A program made the position numbers and the translations under genes. DNA of 64,000 bases from positions 1 to 64,000 of the forward strand of contig NZ_JAUXOY010000010.1 of assembly GCF_030684185.1 (NCBI RefSeq), in the 5' to 3' direction. Source of the stretch: Methylotenera sp. (GTDB lineage: Bacteria > Pseudomonadota > Gammaproteobacteria > Burkholderiales > Methylophilaceae). Shown here piece after piece: positions 54,708 through 63,456 of this stretch. Below the pieces are notes generated by a model. It worked only from the letters and a program-made list of their open reading frames with translations. It had not been told where the DNA came from and made no database searches. Position 1 is the first letter of the stretch. Every line of letters starts with the position of its first letter.

Positions 54708-55289
54708 TTATGCGACGTTGTTAGTGTGTGATTTAACAAAATCTAGTTTTGGTAAAGTTTTAGCCAAAGCCCAAAAAGCCACCAAATACATCGCAGTGAA
54801 AGCCATGTAACTTGGCAAATAATTCCAGCCATATTGCATGGTTTCAATTAAGCCGTTATTTGGGAAGCGGCCTGAAAATAAATAATAAGTTTGCGTAGAA
54901 ATTACAAACGCTAGAAATGTTGCAACTAAGCCAGCAAGTGCAAATTTAAGTGCATCTAAGCTATTTGCTTGTTTGCTTAACCACAAGCCCGCAAGCCACA
55001 TCACCGCGTAAGTCGGCAACATGCCCCAGTACCCATCAGTCAGGCAGAATGCCTGAAAGCTATCAATTGCAGCGGCACCAAAATCAATGGCAGTGGCCAG
55101 CACCACGAACAATGCAAACCATGCCGCTTTTCTTAAATACAAACCACCGATTAACAGCAAAGCTAAACTTGCATCTGGCAGTGAAACGCTGGTTAGCACA
55201 TGGCTACCGCGTGTCAATAGCATGAAGAACGCAATTGCAGTTGCAATCAATAGCGGTTTGGTATAAGTCGTTTTGTTGGATTCTTCCAT
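54708..55289 (-). CDS. btuM: BtuM-like cobalamin importer (solitary ECF S-component type)
   Basis: An inner-membrane protein of 193 aa with about six helices (IATAIAFFMLLTRGSHV, LPDASLALLLIGGLYLRKAAWFALFVVLATAIDFGA, LPTYAVMWLAGLWLSK, FALAGLVATFLAFVIST, SYMAFTAMYLVAFWAL). An invariant-looking cysteine precedes the third segment (FCLTDGYWGMLP, Cys82), close to where BtuM proteins have the Cys that binds the cobalt of B12. The start was moved from the track to ATG 55289 because GGAG lies seven bases before it. It lies directly downstream of btuB and its riboswitch, as expected for B12 uptake. Confidence 0.72.
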   Translation of the reverse strand: MEESNKTTYTKPLLIATAIAFFMLLTRGSHVLTSVSLPDASLALLLIGGLYLRKAAWFALFVVLATAIDFGAAAIDSFQAFCLTDGYWGMLPTYAVMWLAGLWLSKQANSLDALKFALAGLVATFLAFVISTQTYYLFSGRFPNNGLIETMQYGWNYLPSYMAFTAMYLVAFWALAKTLPKLDFVKSHTNNVA

Positions 55290-55367
55290 TTTTTTCTCCA
55301 TTACAAAGCTTGCTATGTACTTAATTAAAACGTAAGGGTGCATCATAACATTTTTACACCCTTTAGA

Positions 55368-57236
55368 TTATTCTGGCTGATAACGAATATTGACAAATAA
55401 ATTAGCTCCTGGCGTGTTGTAGGCCTCACCACCAAAATCTAAAGCAAGTGCATATTCTTTATCTAAAATATTATTGGCACGTGCTTGCACTGACCAGTCT
55501 TTAGCGAATTTATAGTCTACTGTGGCATTGAGCAATACGTAGCCACCTAGAGATTTGCTATTCGTTGAATTATTGTAGCGAATAGATGATGCAATGGTTT
55601 CCGCCCCAAACCGCCAATCACCCAGTGTGTAATTGGCATAGAGGCTAGCATGTCGATTAGCACGGCGCACCAATAACTTATCGAGTTTTTCGTCTTTAGG
55701 TGACTGAATATCAATGCTGCCGCCCATATTTAGATTGTCAAAGTGTTGATTGGCGCTCAAGCTTAAGCCATCGATGCGTGCTTTGTTGATGTTCATGACA
55801 TTAAAAGCATCGTCATAACCAATTAAATCTCTCACTTTTTGGTGATATATCGTGGCAGATGCAGAGGTGTTATCCGCTTGGTAACGTAAACTCGCCTCAA
55901 TATTGCGTGATAGCTCAGGTTTTAAGTTTGGGTTACCAAAAAAGGGGTAATACAAATCATTAAAAGTAGGGGCTTTAAAAGCCGTGCCATAACTGCCAGT
56001 GATGCGCCAATTCGGGTTGATTTTATAACCATAACCTAAGCTGCCAGTGTTATGGCTACCAAATTGTGAGTTGCTGTCATGGCGAGCGCTAAGTTGCAAT
56101 GAATGCGCATCGTAATTGAGTAAGTAACTGGCCACAAAGCCATCATTATCTCGCTCTGCAACCGTATAGCTGACGCTTGAGTTTACATTTTGATTTAAAT
56201 TATCGTAAAGCAAGGTTAGCGTCCCAATCGGTAATTTAAAATCATTTTGCCAGCTTAATTGAAATTGTCTTGTTTTATAAAAGTCACCACCAGTAACGCT
56301 ACCAAAATCAAATGTTCTACTTTCATCCACACCTTCACCAATGCGTACTTTTGATAGCCAAAAATCCGTAAATTGATTGTTGCTAAACACTGAAAAACTG
56401 TATTGTTTAGAATCCGTTTTACTATCAAATTTTTGAGTAATACATTCAAAAGTGACAGGGTCAGAAGTAGGACAACTGTTATCAAAATGTACACGTCCAT
56501 CGCTATGTAAAAGTTGCAAGCCAATTTCATGTCCCACTTCAATTTGATGCGAAACTTTGCCAGAGAAAGCTAAATTTCGGTAAGTGTCTTTATCGTTATA
56601 GTCTTTGTTTTTGGTGTTAATTGCTGAAAAGCTATTGGTATCCAAGCTAGAAACATTTAAAGCAAAGCTTGTATCGCCCACGCTGCCGCTTACGCCAGCA
56701 TTTGCGCGTTTGGTATTGTATGAACCATAACCTACGTTTCCGTTAAATTTAACCGCTCCTTCACCTTTTTTAGTGAAGATTTGTATCACACCGCCAATCG
56801 CATCTTGCCCATATAGGGTAGATGCTGGACCGCGTAAAATTTCTATTTTTTCAATTTGACCAAGTGGCAAGTTTTCAAAGGCAGTAGTTCCTAAAGTAGC
56901 TGAATCCACACGCATGCCATCAATCAGCACCACAACATGGCTTGTATTAGTGCCGCGAATAAAAACGCCAGAAGCCGTGCCAGCACCCCCGCTGCTGCTT
57001 ATTTCAATACCAGCTTGGTGCGCTAGTAATTCAACTAAAGTTGATTGACCTGCACGTTTAATTTCTTCTTGATCAATTACCGTGACATCGGCAATTACAC
57101 TTTCGCGTGTTTGTGGGACACGTGAAGCAGTGACAACAACATCATCCAAGTTGATATCTTCAGCAGCAAAAGTAGGCGTAGTAAAAGCCAAGCCTATCAG
57201 GCTGGCAGACATAAGTTTTATTCTGGATTTTTTCAT
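55368..57236 (-). CDS. btuB: TonB-dependent cobalamin receptor BtuB
   Basis: Outer-membrane gated barrel for B12. A signal peptide (LMSASLIGLAFTTPTFAAE) precedes a TonB box (DDVVVTASR). The plug domain (QTRESVIADVTVIDQEEIKRAGQSTLVELLAHQAGIEI ... LRGPASTLYGQDAIGGVIQIFTKKG) and a 22-strand-size barrel ending NLFVNIRYQPE follow. The start is ATG 57236, with AGGG before it, rather than the track start 57257. The riboswitch upstream supports cobalamin as substrate. Confidence 0.93.
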   Translation of the reverse strand: MKKSRIKLMSASLIGLAFTTPTFAAEDINLDDVVVTASRVPQTRESVIADVTVIDQEEIKRAGQSTLVELLAHQAGIEISSSGGAGTASGVFIRGTNTSHVVVLIDGMRVDSATLGTTAFENLPLGQIEKIEILRGPASTLYGQDAIGGVIQIFTKKGEGAVKFNGNVGYGSYNTKRANAGVSGSVGDTSFALNVSSLDTNSFSAINTKNKDYNDKDTYRNLAFSGKVSHQIEVGHEIGLQLLHSDGRVHFDNSCPTSDPVTFECITQKFDSKTDSKQYSFSVFSNNQFTDFWLSKVRIGEGVDESRTFDFGSVTGGDFYKTRQFQLSWQNDFKLPIGTLTLLYDNLNQNVNSSVSYTVAERDNDGFVASYLLNYDAHSLQLSARHDSNSQFGSHNTGSLGYGYKINPNWRITGSYGTAFKAPTFNDLYYPFFGNPNLKPELSRNIEASLRYQADNTSASATIYHQKVRDLIGYDDAFNVMNINKARIDGLSLSANQHFDNLNMGGSIDIQSPKDEKLDKLLVRRANRHASLYANYTLGDWRFGAETIASSIRYNNSTNSKSLGGYVLLNATVDYKFAKDWSVQARANNILDKEYALALDFGGEAYNTPGANLFVNIRYQPE

Positions 57237-57451
57237 TGTATTTTCCCTAACCCGCACGCGACCCCGCGTGTAGATTCTTAGAGACTTAATTTTTTAAGAT
57301 TTAGCTTAAGTCTTGTTTGTAAATCTAGGGGACACAGAAGAATGCAATAAAAAAGAAAGCGCGGTACGAAAGTACAATACATAAAGCGCAGCCTTTGTTT
57401 ACCGTCACCCCGCGGTATTTCCTAGCGTGCCTTAACATAAGGCGTTGTTTT

Positions 57452-57710
57452 TAGGCCGGTCTCCGGGCTTGCGAGCGTTGGTGTTTAAACTAAAAATAGT
57501 TTTAAAACCCACTGGTTAGCGCCTTCCCAAGTCTCACCTTTTTCTAAGGTTTAACTCAGTGGCATATTGCAAAACCATTTGAATAAATCAAAAGCTCACT
57601 TACCGTTGCGGGGGCAGCATAGGACTAGTTAATGCTTTATTGGCTAAAGCGGTAACGCACCTATTTCCCAGTTTCACCTTGTTTGTAGAAAACAAACTTG
57701 GCACCTAACA
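57452..57710 (-). promoter_or_regulatory. Cobalamin riboswitch
   Basis: On the minus strand the leader contains GGTGAAACTGGGAAATAGGTGCG, then the B12 box region CTATGCTGCCCCCGCAACGGTAAG, GGTGAGACTTGGGAAGGCGC and the closing GCAAGCCCGGAGACCGGCC. These are in the order of the cobalamin (B12-box) aptamer. It lies about 215 nt before btuB, and CCTTAACATAAGG just downstream may be part of the expression platform. It should repress btuB-btuM when B12 is plentiful. Confidence 0.95.
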
Positions 57711-57847
57711 ACAAGTGCGAATTATAGCGGTTATTTTTAGGACTAAATGAAATTTTTTGCAGGACAATTTTTATAACATATTGTAATACTTTGAAAAATA
57801 CGCGTTAGCTATTGACTACAATCAATTTTTTCAATTATAGTGGTCAC

Positions 57848-58036
57848 ATGGATGCGGACTTAAAAGCGTTAGAAGAAAAATTATCTGGCTTAATTTCATT
57901 GTGTAGTGATTTACGCAGTGAAAACGCACAGTTACGCCATGATTTAAATGCTACGCAAAATGATGCTGCGTTATTAAAAGCCAATATGGCGCAAGCCAGC
58001 GAGCGCATTGAGGCTTTAATTGAGCATCTGCCCTAA
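57848..58036 (+). CDS. ZapB-like small coiled-coil protein (TIGR02449 type)
   Basis: A 62-aa coiled coil (MDADLKALEEKLSGLISLCSDLRSENAQLRHDLNATQNDAALLKANMAQASERIEALIEHLP). Small proteins of this kind sit directly upstream of zapA in many proteobacteria and are thought to act in cell division. The track start at 57812 adds 12 unconserved residues; ATG 57848 begins the coiled coil. Confidence 0.75.
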   Translation: MDADLKALEEKLSGLISLCSDLRSENAQLRHDLNATQNDAALLKANMAQASERIEALIEHLP

Positions 58037-58068
58037 TGGTTATATCTAGTCCAGATTGAGTAAAAACA

Positions 58069-58362
58069 ATGAGCGAAATTAAAGGCGTTGATGTCAATAT
58101 CATGGGGCGGGATTTTACGGTATCCTGTACCGATGAAGAGCGCCCGGGATTAATTAACGCAGTTAATTTTTTAGACAAAAAAATGCGCGATATTCGCGAT
58201 AGCGGCAAAATCATTGGTGTTGAGCGTATCGCAATTATGGCGGCACTTAATTTGGCGCATGAGCTTTTAAATAGTAAAAGCGGTAATGTCGATGTTGGTG
58301 ACTTCAAACGTAGAATTACGAACATGCAAGATCAAATTGATAAAGTGTGTGCAATAAAATAA
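58069..58362 (+). CDS. zapA: Cell division protein ZapA
   Basis: A 97-aa FtsZ-ring stabiliser. VDVNIMGRDFTVSCTDEERPGLINAVNFLDKKMRDIRDSGKIIGVERIAIMAALNLAHELL is the ZapA globular domain, followed by a short coiled coil. 6S RNA lies next, the standard zapA-ssrS order. Confidence 0.92.
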   Translation: MSEIKGVDVNIMGRDFTVSCTDEERPGLINAVNFLDKKMRDIRDSGKIIGVERIAIMAALNLAHELLNSKSGNVDVGDFKRRITNMQDQIDKVCAIK

Positions 58363-58461
58363 ATTTTTAAAATGTCATCAAAGTGCCAATTAAAAATAGT
58401 AGAATCATCTCAATCGCTTCAGGTTTTTAGGCGAAAAATAAAAATCCCAGTTTTAAAGTTT

Positions 58462-58677
58462 GTTCTCTGCGGTGCGGTTTAAGCTAATAATTCCTTGAAC
58501 TAGTTTATAGCATCGGTTTTGGTCATTCGAGTTGTTGTGTGCGCGCCCCCTTTAATCCTTCTTGGGTTGGGTGTTCTTTTAAGAACCTCTTGGCGGGTGT
58601 ACCTAATGCGCTCTAGGCTGTTACCACTTGAGCCTTTTTGGTTCAGGATGCTGGCTTAGGCTATATCCGTGGAGAAC
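58462..58677 (+). ncRNA. ssrS: 6S RNA
   Basis: Downstream of zapA. The closing stem GTTCTC (58462-58467) pairs with GAGAAC (58672-58677) and continues with GCGG/CCGT. The long irregular hairpin contains CTTGAGCCTTTTTGGTTCAGG in its 3' half, as in known 6S RNAs. 6S RNA mimics an open promoter and sequesters sigma70 RNA polymerase. At about 216 nt it is somewhat longer than the 180-190 nt typical of gammaproteobacteria. The exact ends are estimates. Confidence 0.87.
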
Positions 58678-58717
58678 TCCCCGTTCCATTCCGTATTAAA
58701 ATTGATACGTTGTCTGA

Positions 58718-59089
58718 TTATCTCAATTCGTGATACTTCAAATCAGCCAGGCTCACAATTTCCAAACATTTTGCATGGCAGGCTTCCAGTATTACTGGTG
58801 GTGCAAAGCCTGCTTCTGAAGCTTCAAGCCAGCGTGCCGCGCACACGCACCAGCGGTCGCCCGCTTTCAGGCCGTCAAAGCCATATTCAGGATGTGGCGT
58901 GCTTAAATCGTTACCCCTTGAGATTGAAAATGCTAAAAATTCATCAGTCATTTGCGCGCAAACGGTGTGGCTACCCGCGTCATTAGGGCCAGTTTCACAG
59001 CAACCATTACGCATAAAACCCGTGAGTGGGTTCATGCTGCATACTTGCAATGCTGTACCAAGTACGTTTCTCTCTTGTTGTTTTGCCAT
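58718..59089 (-). CDS. DUF2237 family protein
   Basis: A 123-aa protein: NVLGTALQVCSMNPLTGFMRNGCCETGPNDAGSHTVCAQMTDEFLAFSISRGNDLSTP ... WCVCAARWLEASEAG. This is the DUF2237 family, with conserved cysteines CCETG and CVCAARW that suggest a metal or structural role. Function unknown. It is divergent from the EVE gene and overlapped only by shadow frames. Confidence 0.88.
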   Translation of the reverse strand: MAKQQERNVLGTALQVCSMNPLTGFMRNGCCETGPNDAGSHTVCAQMTDEFLAFSISRGNDLSTPHPEYGFDGLKAGDRWCVCAARWLEASEAGFAPPVILEACHAKCLEIVSLADLKYHELR

Positions 59090-59162
59090 TTCTAACCCTC
59101 TACTTAGAATTATTTATAGATTATCATACGGTTTAATGTTGAATTTAGAAAAGGTAAAAAAT

Positions 59163-59624
59163 ATGCGTTACTGGCTAATGAAGTCTGAGCCTACAGATGT
59201 CTCGATTGATGATTTAGCAGATTTTCCGAATCAATCTGTGGATTGGTATGGCATTCGTAATTACCAGGCACGCAATTTTATGCGTGATCAAATGAAAGTG
59301 GGCGATGGTGTGTTTTTTTACCACTCAAATTGCGATGTACCAGGCATTGCCGGTATCGCAGAGGTCAGTAAGTTAGCGTATCCAGACCGATTGCAGTTTA
59401 TAAAAGGTCATAAATATTACGATGAAAAAGCTACACCGGAGAATCCACGCTGGCTTAATGTTGATGTAAAGCTGGTGCGTAAAACACGCTTGCTTAGCCT
59501 AAAAGAGTTGCGTGAATATCCTGAGTTAGTCAACATGCGAATATTGCAACGTGGTAACCGTTTGTCGATTACGCCCGTAGACCCAAAGGAATGGGAGTTC
59601 ATTTTGGGTCGACTTGAAATATAA
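59163..59624 (+). CDS. EVE domain protein
   Basis: A 153-aa PUA-like protein of the EVE family (Thyn1-like): MRYWLMKSEPTDVSIDDLADFPNQSVDWYGIRNYQARNFMRDQMKVGDGVFFYHSNCDVPGIAGIAEV. EVE domains bind modified bases in DNA or RNA. The track starts 264 bp earlier and runs across the divergent DUF2237 gene; the ATG at 59163 is correct by family length. Confidence 0.92.
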   Translation: MRYWLMKSEPTDVSIDDLADFPNQSVDWYGIRNYQARNFMRDQMKVGDGVFFYHSNCDVPGIAGIAEVSKLAYPDRLQFIKGHKYYDEKATPENPRWLNVDVKLVRKTRLLSLKELREYPELVNMRILQRGNRLSITPVDPKEWEFILGRLEI

Positions 59625-59688
59625 AACATCCATAAAAAATGGGATTTTATTCTAGGATAATTAAATATTATCAAGGTGGAGTAATAGA

Positions 59689-59713
59689 AAAAGCCCCGAA
59701 ATTCGGGGCTTTT
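59689..59713. terminator. Bidirectional terminator
   Basis: AAAAGCCCCGAA/TTCGGGGCTTTT with a one-base centre; usable by the EVE gene (+) and the beta-propeller gene (-). Confidence 0.9.
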
Positions 59714-59729
59714 CATAATTCGTTACAAA

Positions 59730-60800
59730 TTACTTAATTGCGGTATCTAAGCTACCCATACTTTTAGGGTAAGTCACTACACCCCAAGGTAATTTTTTAT
59801 TTTCAATTTGTTGTGTTACTTCCAGCTTTTCTGAGTCAATCAAAAAAATTGCATCTGATTTACCGCAAGCCAGCAAAATTTCTTTGTCATCTGGAGTAAA
59901 TGTAAAGTGCCAGCAGCGATTGCCTGTAGGGATGTCCTTAATCTTCTCATAAGTTTTTGCGTTGTAAACTTCTAATGTTTTGGCTTTATTGGCTGCTACA
60001 AAAATGCGCTCGCCCTTGCGGTCATAGGCAATGCCATAAGGCGTGGCGCCAGTATCAACTGTACGTAAAACCTTAAAGTTTTTATTCATCACCATAAACT
60101 TGTTGCCGTACTCTAGCGTAGCTAGGTAGGTTTTACCGTCGGGTGATACTTTAATGCCACGTGGTCTGTCGCCATATTGATGGGTTTTAATGGTTTTAAG
60201 CAGTTTTCCCGTTTTAATATTGTGAACAGTGACGGTGTTGTCCGCTTCGTTTGTGATAACCAGTTGCTTACCATCTTTGCTAAACTCAATGCCTTCAGTT
60301 TCTGGGCCGCCGGTAATTTCACGAATTTTTTTGCCTAGTTTCAAATCAATAATGCCAATACGCGCAGGCTCTTTGTCATCGTCGTCATCTTCTTTTGCGG
60401 CTGCCAAAGCTTCAGCAGAACCTGGTGTAGGAGGAGGGCCACCTTTTGCGCTTGGCTCATAAGATACAAAGGCAAAATTTCCACGAATTCGAACAAACTC
60501 AGGATTTTGACCGACTTTAATTTGATTCAAAACCTCGCCTGTTGCTGTATCAATAATCGAAACACTGCCATTTTCACGCGTGGCAACCACTAATAGTTTT
60601 CCGTCATCGCTTACTGCCAGTCCTCTTGGGCCCTCAGCCTTTACGTCTATGGTGCCAGTAGACTTTAATGTATTTAAGTCAATCACAGACACGCCGCCAT
60701 CTTGATTGGAAACATACGCTTTACCGCGGTCTTCCGCGTTAGCGTTCATACCAACAGTCATGCTGACCAATGCGGCAGCTACCAAATGCGTTAACTTCAT
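59730..60800 (-). CDS. Periplasmic YVTN-type beta-propeller protein
   Basis: A 356-aa exported protein. After a signal peptide (MTVGMNANAE) come about seven YVTN-like blades (AYVSNQDGGVSVIDLNTLK, GLAVSDDGKLLVVATRENGSVSIIDTATGEVL, QLVITNEADNTVTVHNIKTGKLL, RIFVAANKAKTLEVYNAKTYE). Between blades two and three lies an acidic insert (AAAKEDDDDDKEPAR, about 135-150). Related propellers occur with PQQ-linked oxidation genes in methylotrophs; no such gene is in this window, so the role is open. Confidence 0.8.
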   Translation of the reverse strand: MKLTHLVAAALVSMTVGMNANAEDRGKAYVSNQDGGVSVIDLNTLKSTGTIDVKAEGPRGLAVSDDGKLLVVATRENGSVSIIDTATGEVLNQIKVGQNPEFVRIRGNFAFVSYEPSAKGGPPPTPGSAEALAAAKEDDDDDKEPARIGIIDLKLGKKIREITGGPETEGIEFSKDGKQLVITNEADNTVTVHNIKTGKLLKTIKTHQYGDRPRGIKVSPDGKTYLATLEYGNKFMVMNKNFKVLRTVDTGATPYGIAYDRKGERIFVAANKAKTLEVYNAKTYEKIKDIPTGNRCWHFTFTPDDKEILLACGKSDAIFLIDSEKLEVTQQIENKKLPWGVVTYPKSMGSLDTAIK

Positions 60801-60979
60801 GCTTTATTTCTCCTTAGGGATGATTGTTGCTGCTTCATTTTCTGTTGTTTGGGCATGCTAAATAAATTTAGGTTCAATTCGTTGCACTCGTCGTAATGAG
60901 TGGTAAAGGTTAAGCAAAAATCATACTCATATTTTAGTCTATGAAAATCATATGGTTGGGTTTGATAGCATAATAATTT

Positions 60980-61017
60980 TGGCTGTATATAACCACCAAC
61001 CTGGTTGTATACAGCCA
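60980..61017. repeat. Long hairpin at the ilvA 3' end
   Basis: TGGCTGTATATAACCA and TGGTTGTATACAGCCA form a 16-bp stem with one G-T pair and a six-base loop, two bases from the ilvA stop. There is no T run, so it may protect the mRNA 3' end rather than terminate. Confidence 0.65.
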
Positions 61018-61019
61018 AT

Positions 61020-62543
61020 TTAACCTAAAAATAGTTTATAAGCAGGGTTATGTGTTTCATCCCAGTGTGGGTAGCCCAAATTTTGCAAAAATTCTGCAAA
61101 TTCAGTTTGTTCATTCGGAGGCACCTGCATACCAACCAGTACGCGGCCAAAATCGGCACCGTGATTGCGATAGTGGAACAAGCTGATATTCCAGTCGTGC
61201 CCCATTGTGTCTAAAAACTTCATGAGTGCACCAGGTTTTTCAGGAAACTCGAATCTAAATACCACTTCGTTTTCTGCTTGAGGCGCATGTCCGCCTACCA
61301 AGTGGCGTAAATGTAATTTCGCCACTTCATTATCAGTTAAATCAAGTGCGGGTAAGCCTTGGGCTATTAAATCGGCCACTAGATTGGCAGATTCATTAGG
61401 GTCGGCAATTGCTACGCCTACAAAAATATGCGCTTCTTTAGGGTCAGAATAACGGTAATTGAATTCGGTAATATTACGGTCACCCAGCAAACGGCAAAAC
61501 GTTTTAAACGCGCCTGGTTTTTCAGGAATCGTCACCGCTAATACCGCCTCACGTTTTTCACCGATTTCTGCGCGCTCAGCAATAAATCGTAAACGGTCGA
61601 AGTTCATATTTGCGCCAGAGGCAATGCCCACTAGCGTTTTTCCGCTTAAATTGTTGCGCTTGGCATATTCTTTAAGGCCGGCAGTAGCCAGTGCGCCAGC
61701 GGGCTCTAAAATGCTGCGGGTATCTTCGAATACGTCTTTAATCGCAGCGCAAATAGCGTCGTTATCCACCACAATCATTTCATCTACATATTGTTGTGAT
61801 AGTGCAAAAGTATGCTCGCCAACTTGCTTAACAGCAGCGCCGTCGGCAAATAAGCCAACTTGGTCTAGCATCACGCGCTTGCCTTGTTTGAGTGATTCTG
61901 TCATGGCTTCGGCATCTTTTGCTTCAACGCCGATGATTTTAATTTCCGGGCGCACGGCTTTTACGTAGGCGGCAATGCCTGCTAGTAAACCACCACCGCC
62001 TACGCAGCAGAATATCGCCTCGATTGGCTCAGGGTGAGCATTCAGAATTTCAAGCGCAATCGTACCTTGCCCCGCAATCACATCGGGGTCATCGTATGGA
62101 TGCACAAACGTCAGTTGTTCAGATTTTTCTAGTTCAAGCGCTTTTACATAAGCATCAGAATAACTATCGCCAAACAATACCACCTCAGCACCGCGGGCTT
62201 TCACTGCATTAATTTTAATAAGCGGCGTCGTTGTAGGCATAACAATGACAGCTCTACAGCCTAATTTTTGTGCGCTCATTGCCACGCCTTGCGCATGGTT
62301 ACCCGCGCTCGCCGCAATCACTCCACGTTTTAATGTGTCGGTAGGCAGGCTTGCCATTTTGTTATATGCACCACGCAGTTTGAATGAGAATACGGGTTGC
62401 ATATCCTCACGCTTTAGCAACACACGGTTGTTGATGCGGGCAGATAAATTGGGCTGAAATTCTAGTGGCGTTATTTTTGCCACATCGTAAACATGTGAAT
62501 GCTCTATTTTTTCGCGGTAATTGATAGTTGTGTTTTTAGACAT
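61020..62543 (-). CDS. ilvA: Threonine ammonia-lyase, biosynthetic
   Basis: PLP enzyme converting threonine to 2-oxobutanoate, the first step to isoleucine. Catalytic PLP Lys55 in FSFKLRGAYN, then AASAGNHAQGVA, the glycine loop CVGGGGLLAG and EPAGALATAGLKEY. The C-terminal half (about 330-507) carries two ACT-like regulatory domains (AVTIPEKPGAFKTFCRLLGDRNITEFNYRY and FRFEFPEKPGALMKFLDTMGHDWNISLFHYRNHG) that give isoleucine/valine control. Length 507 aa is the biosynthetic form. It is divergent from rpiA with a 104-bp promoter gap. Confidence 0.96.
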   Translation of the reverse strand: MSKNTTINYREKIEHSHVYDVAKITPLEFQPNLSARINNRVLLKREDMQPVFSFKLRGAYNKMASLPTDTLKRGVIAASAGNHAQGVAMSAQKLGCRAVIVMPTTTPLIKINAVKARGAEVVLFGDSYSDAYVKALELEKSEQLTFVHPYDDPDVIAGQGTIALEILNAHPEPIEAIFCCVGGGGLLAGIAAYVKAVRPEIKIIGVEAKDAEAMTESLKQGKRVMLDQVGLFADGAAVKQVGEHTFALSQQYVDEMIVVDNDAICAAIKDVFEDTRSILEPAGALATAGLKEYAKRNNLSGKTLVGIASGANMNFDRLRFIAERAEIGEKREAVLAVTIPEKPGAFKTFCRLLGDRNITEFNYRYSDPKEAHIFVGVAIADPNESANLVADLIAQGLPALDLTDNEVAKLHLRHLVGGHAPQAENEVVFRFEFPEKPGALMKFLDTMGHDWNISLFHYRNHGADFGRVLVGMQVPPNEQTEFAEFLQNLGYPHWDETHNPAYKLFLG

Positions 62544-62647
62544 GCAATGTTCTTAACGTAGGTTTTTAAAAATGCCTGAGCGGTGTATTATGTTGTATTA
62601 GATTAAGTTTTTCATATTATAAAGAATTTGTAGAGGAATTAGGCAAA

Positions 62648-63322
62648 ATGCTAGGAAACGAAAAAAAGTTATCACAAGACGAATTAAAACAACAAGTCGC
62701 TAAAGCAGCGGTTGAATATGTAAAAGAAGGCATCATCGGTGTGGGCACAGGCTCAACTGCCAACTTCTTTATTGAAGAACTGGCAAAAGTAAAACACAAA
62801 ATTGAAGGCGCGGTTGCCAGTAGTGAAGCCACAGCACAACGTTTACGCGCTCATGGCATTGAAGTGTTTGATTTGAATAACATCGACGGCATGGATATTT
62901 ATGTGGATGGCGCCGATGAAATTACCGAACATCTTCACATGCTAAAAGGCGGCGGCGGTGCATTAACCCGTGAAAAAATCGTGGCAGCAGTGGCTAAAAC
63001 ATTCATTTGTATTTGTGATGAAACTAAATACGTACCAACACTAGGCAAATTCCCACTACCAGTAGAAGTGCTGCCAATGGCGCGCAGTTATGTAGCACGC
63101 GAGTTAGTGAAATTAGGCGGCCAGCCATCATTACGTAACTTCACCACTGATAACGGCAACGTGATTATCGATGTACATGGCTTGAATATTACCGACCCAG
63201 TGGCGATGGAAGCGAAAATCAACCAAATTGTCGGTGTGGTGACTAATGGTTTATTCGCGGCACGCCCAGCCAATGTGTTGTTGCTGGCTACTGCGGATGG
63301 TGTGAAGACTTACAAGAAGTAA
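62648..63322 (+). CDS. rpiA: Ribose-5-phosphate isomerase A
   Basis: Interconverts ribose 5-phosphate and ribulose 5-phosphate. [37 protein letters not shown] and [13 protein letters not shown] are the RpiA signatures. Length 224 aa. In ribulose-monophosphate methylotrophs this step also feeds regeneration of the C1 acceptor. The GAGG ribosome site lies close upstream. Confidence 0.96.
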   Translation: MLGNEKKLSQDELKQQVAKAAVEYVKEGIIGVGTGSTANFFIEELAKVKHKIEGAVASSEATAQRLRAHGIEVFDLNNIDGMDIYVDGADEITEHLHMLKGGGGALTREKIVAAVAKTFICICDETKYVPTLGKFPLPVEVLPMARSYVARELVKLGGQPSLRNFTTDNGNVIIDVHGLNITDPVAMEAKINQIVGVVTNGLFAARPANVLLLATADGVKTYKK

Positions 63323-63342
63323 ATTCATAAACTGAATGTTTG

Positions 63343-63374
63343 GGTGTATAACCACAGGTTGTACACCTTTTTTA
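63343..63374 (+). terminator. Terminator after rpiA
   Basis: GGTGTATAACC/GGTTGTACACC (one G-T pair), loop ACA, followed by TTTTTT. Confidence 0.88.
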
Positions 63375-63456
63375 TTGCGGTGCGCAAATACAAATCTACA
63401 CTAGCTTCACTTCGGATCATCGAGACTAGGCTGCTTGAATGATGGATTAGCCATTT

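Noticed and set aside
55460-55480. TGGCACG followed by TTGCA inside btuB
   Set aside because: The spacing is one base short for sigma54 and it lies within coding sequence.
58669-58986. 105-aa plus-strand ORF after 6S RNA
   Set aside because: It is the shadow of the DUF2237 gene and starts inside the 6S RNA stem.
60797-61018. 73-aa ORF between ilvA and the propeller gene
   Set aside because: It begins in the ilvA hairpin, has no ribosome site and no family features, and overlaps the propeller start.
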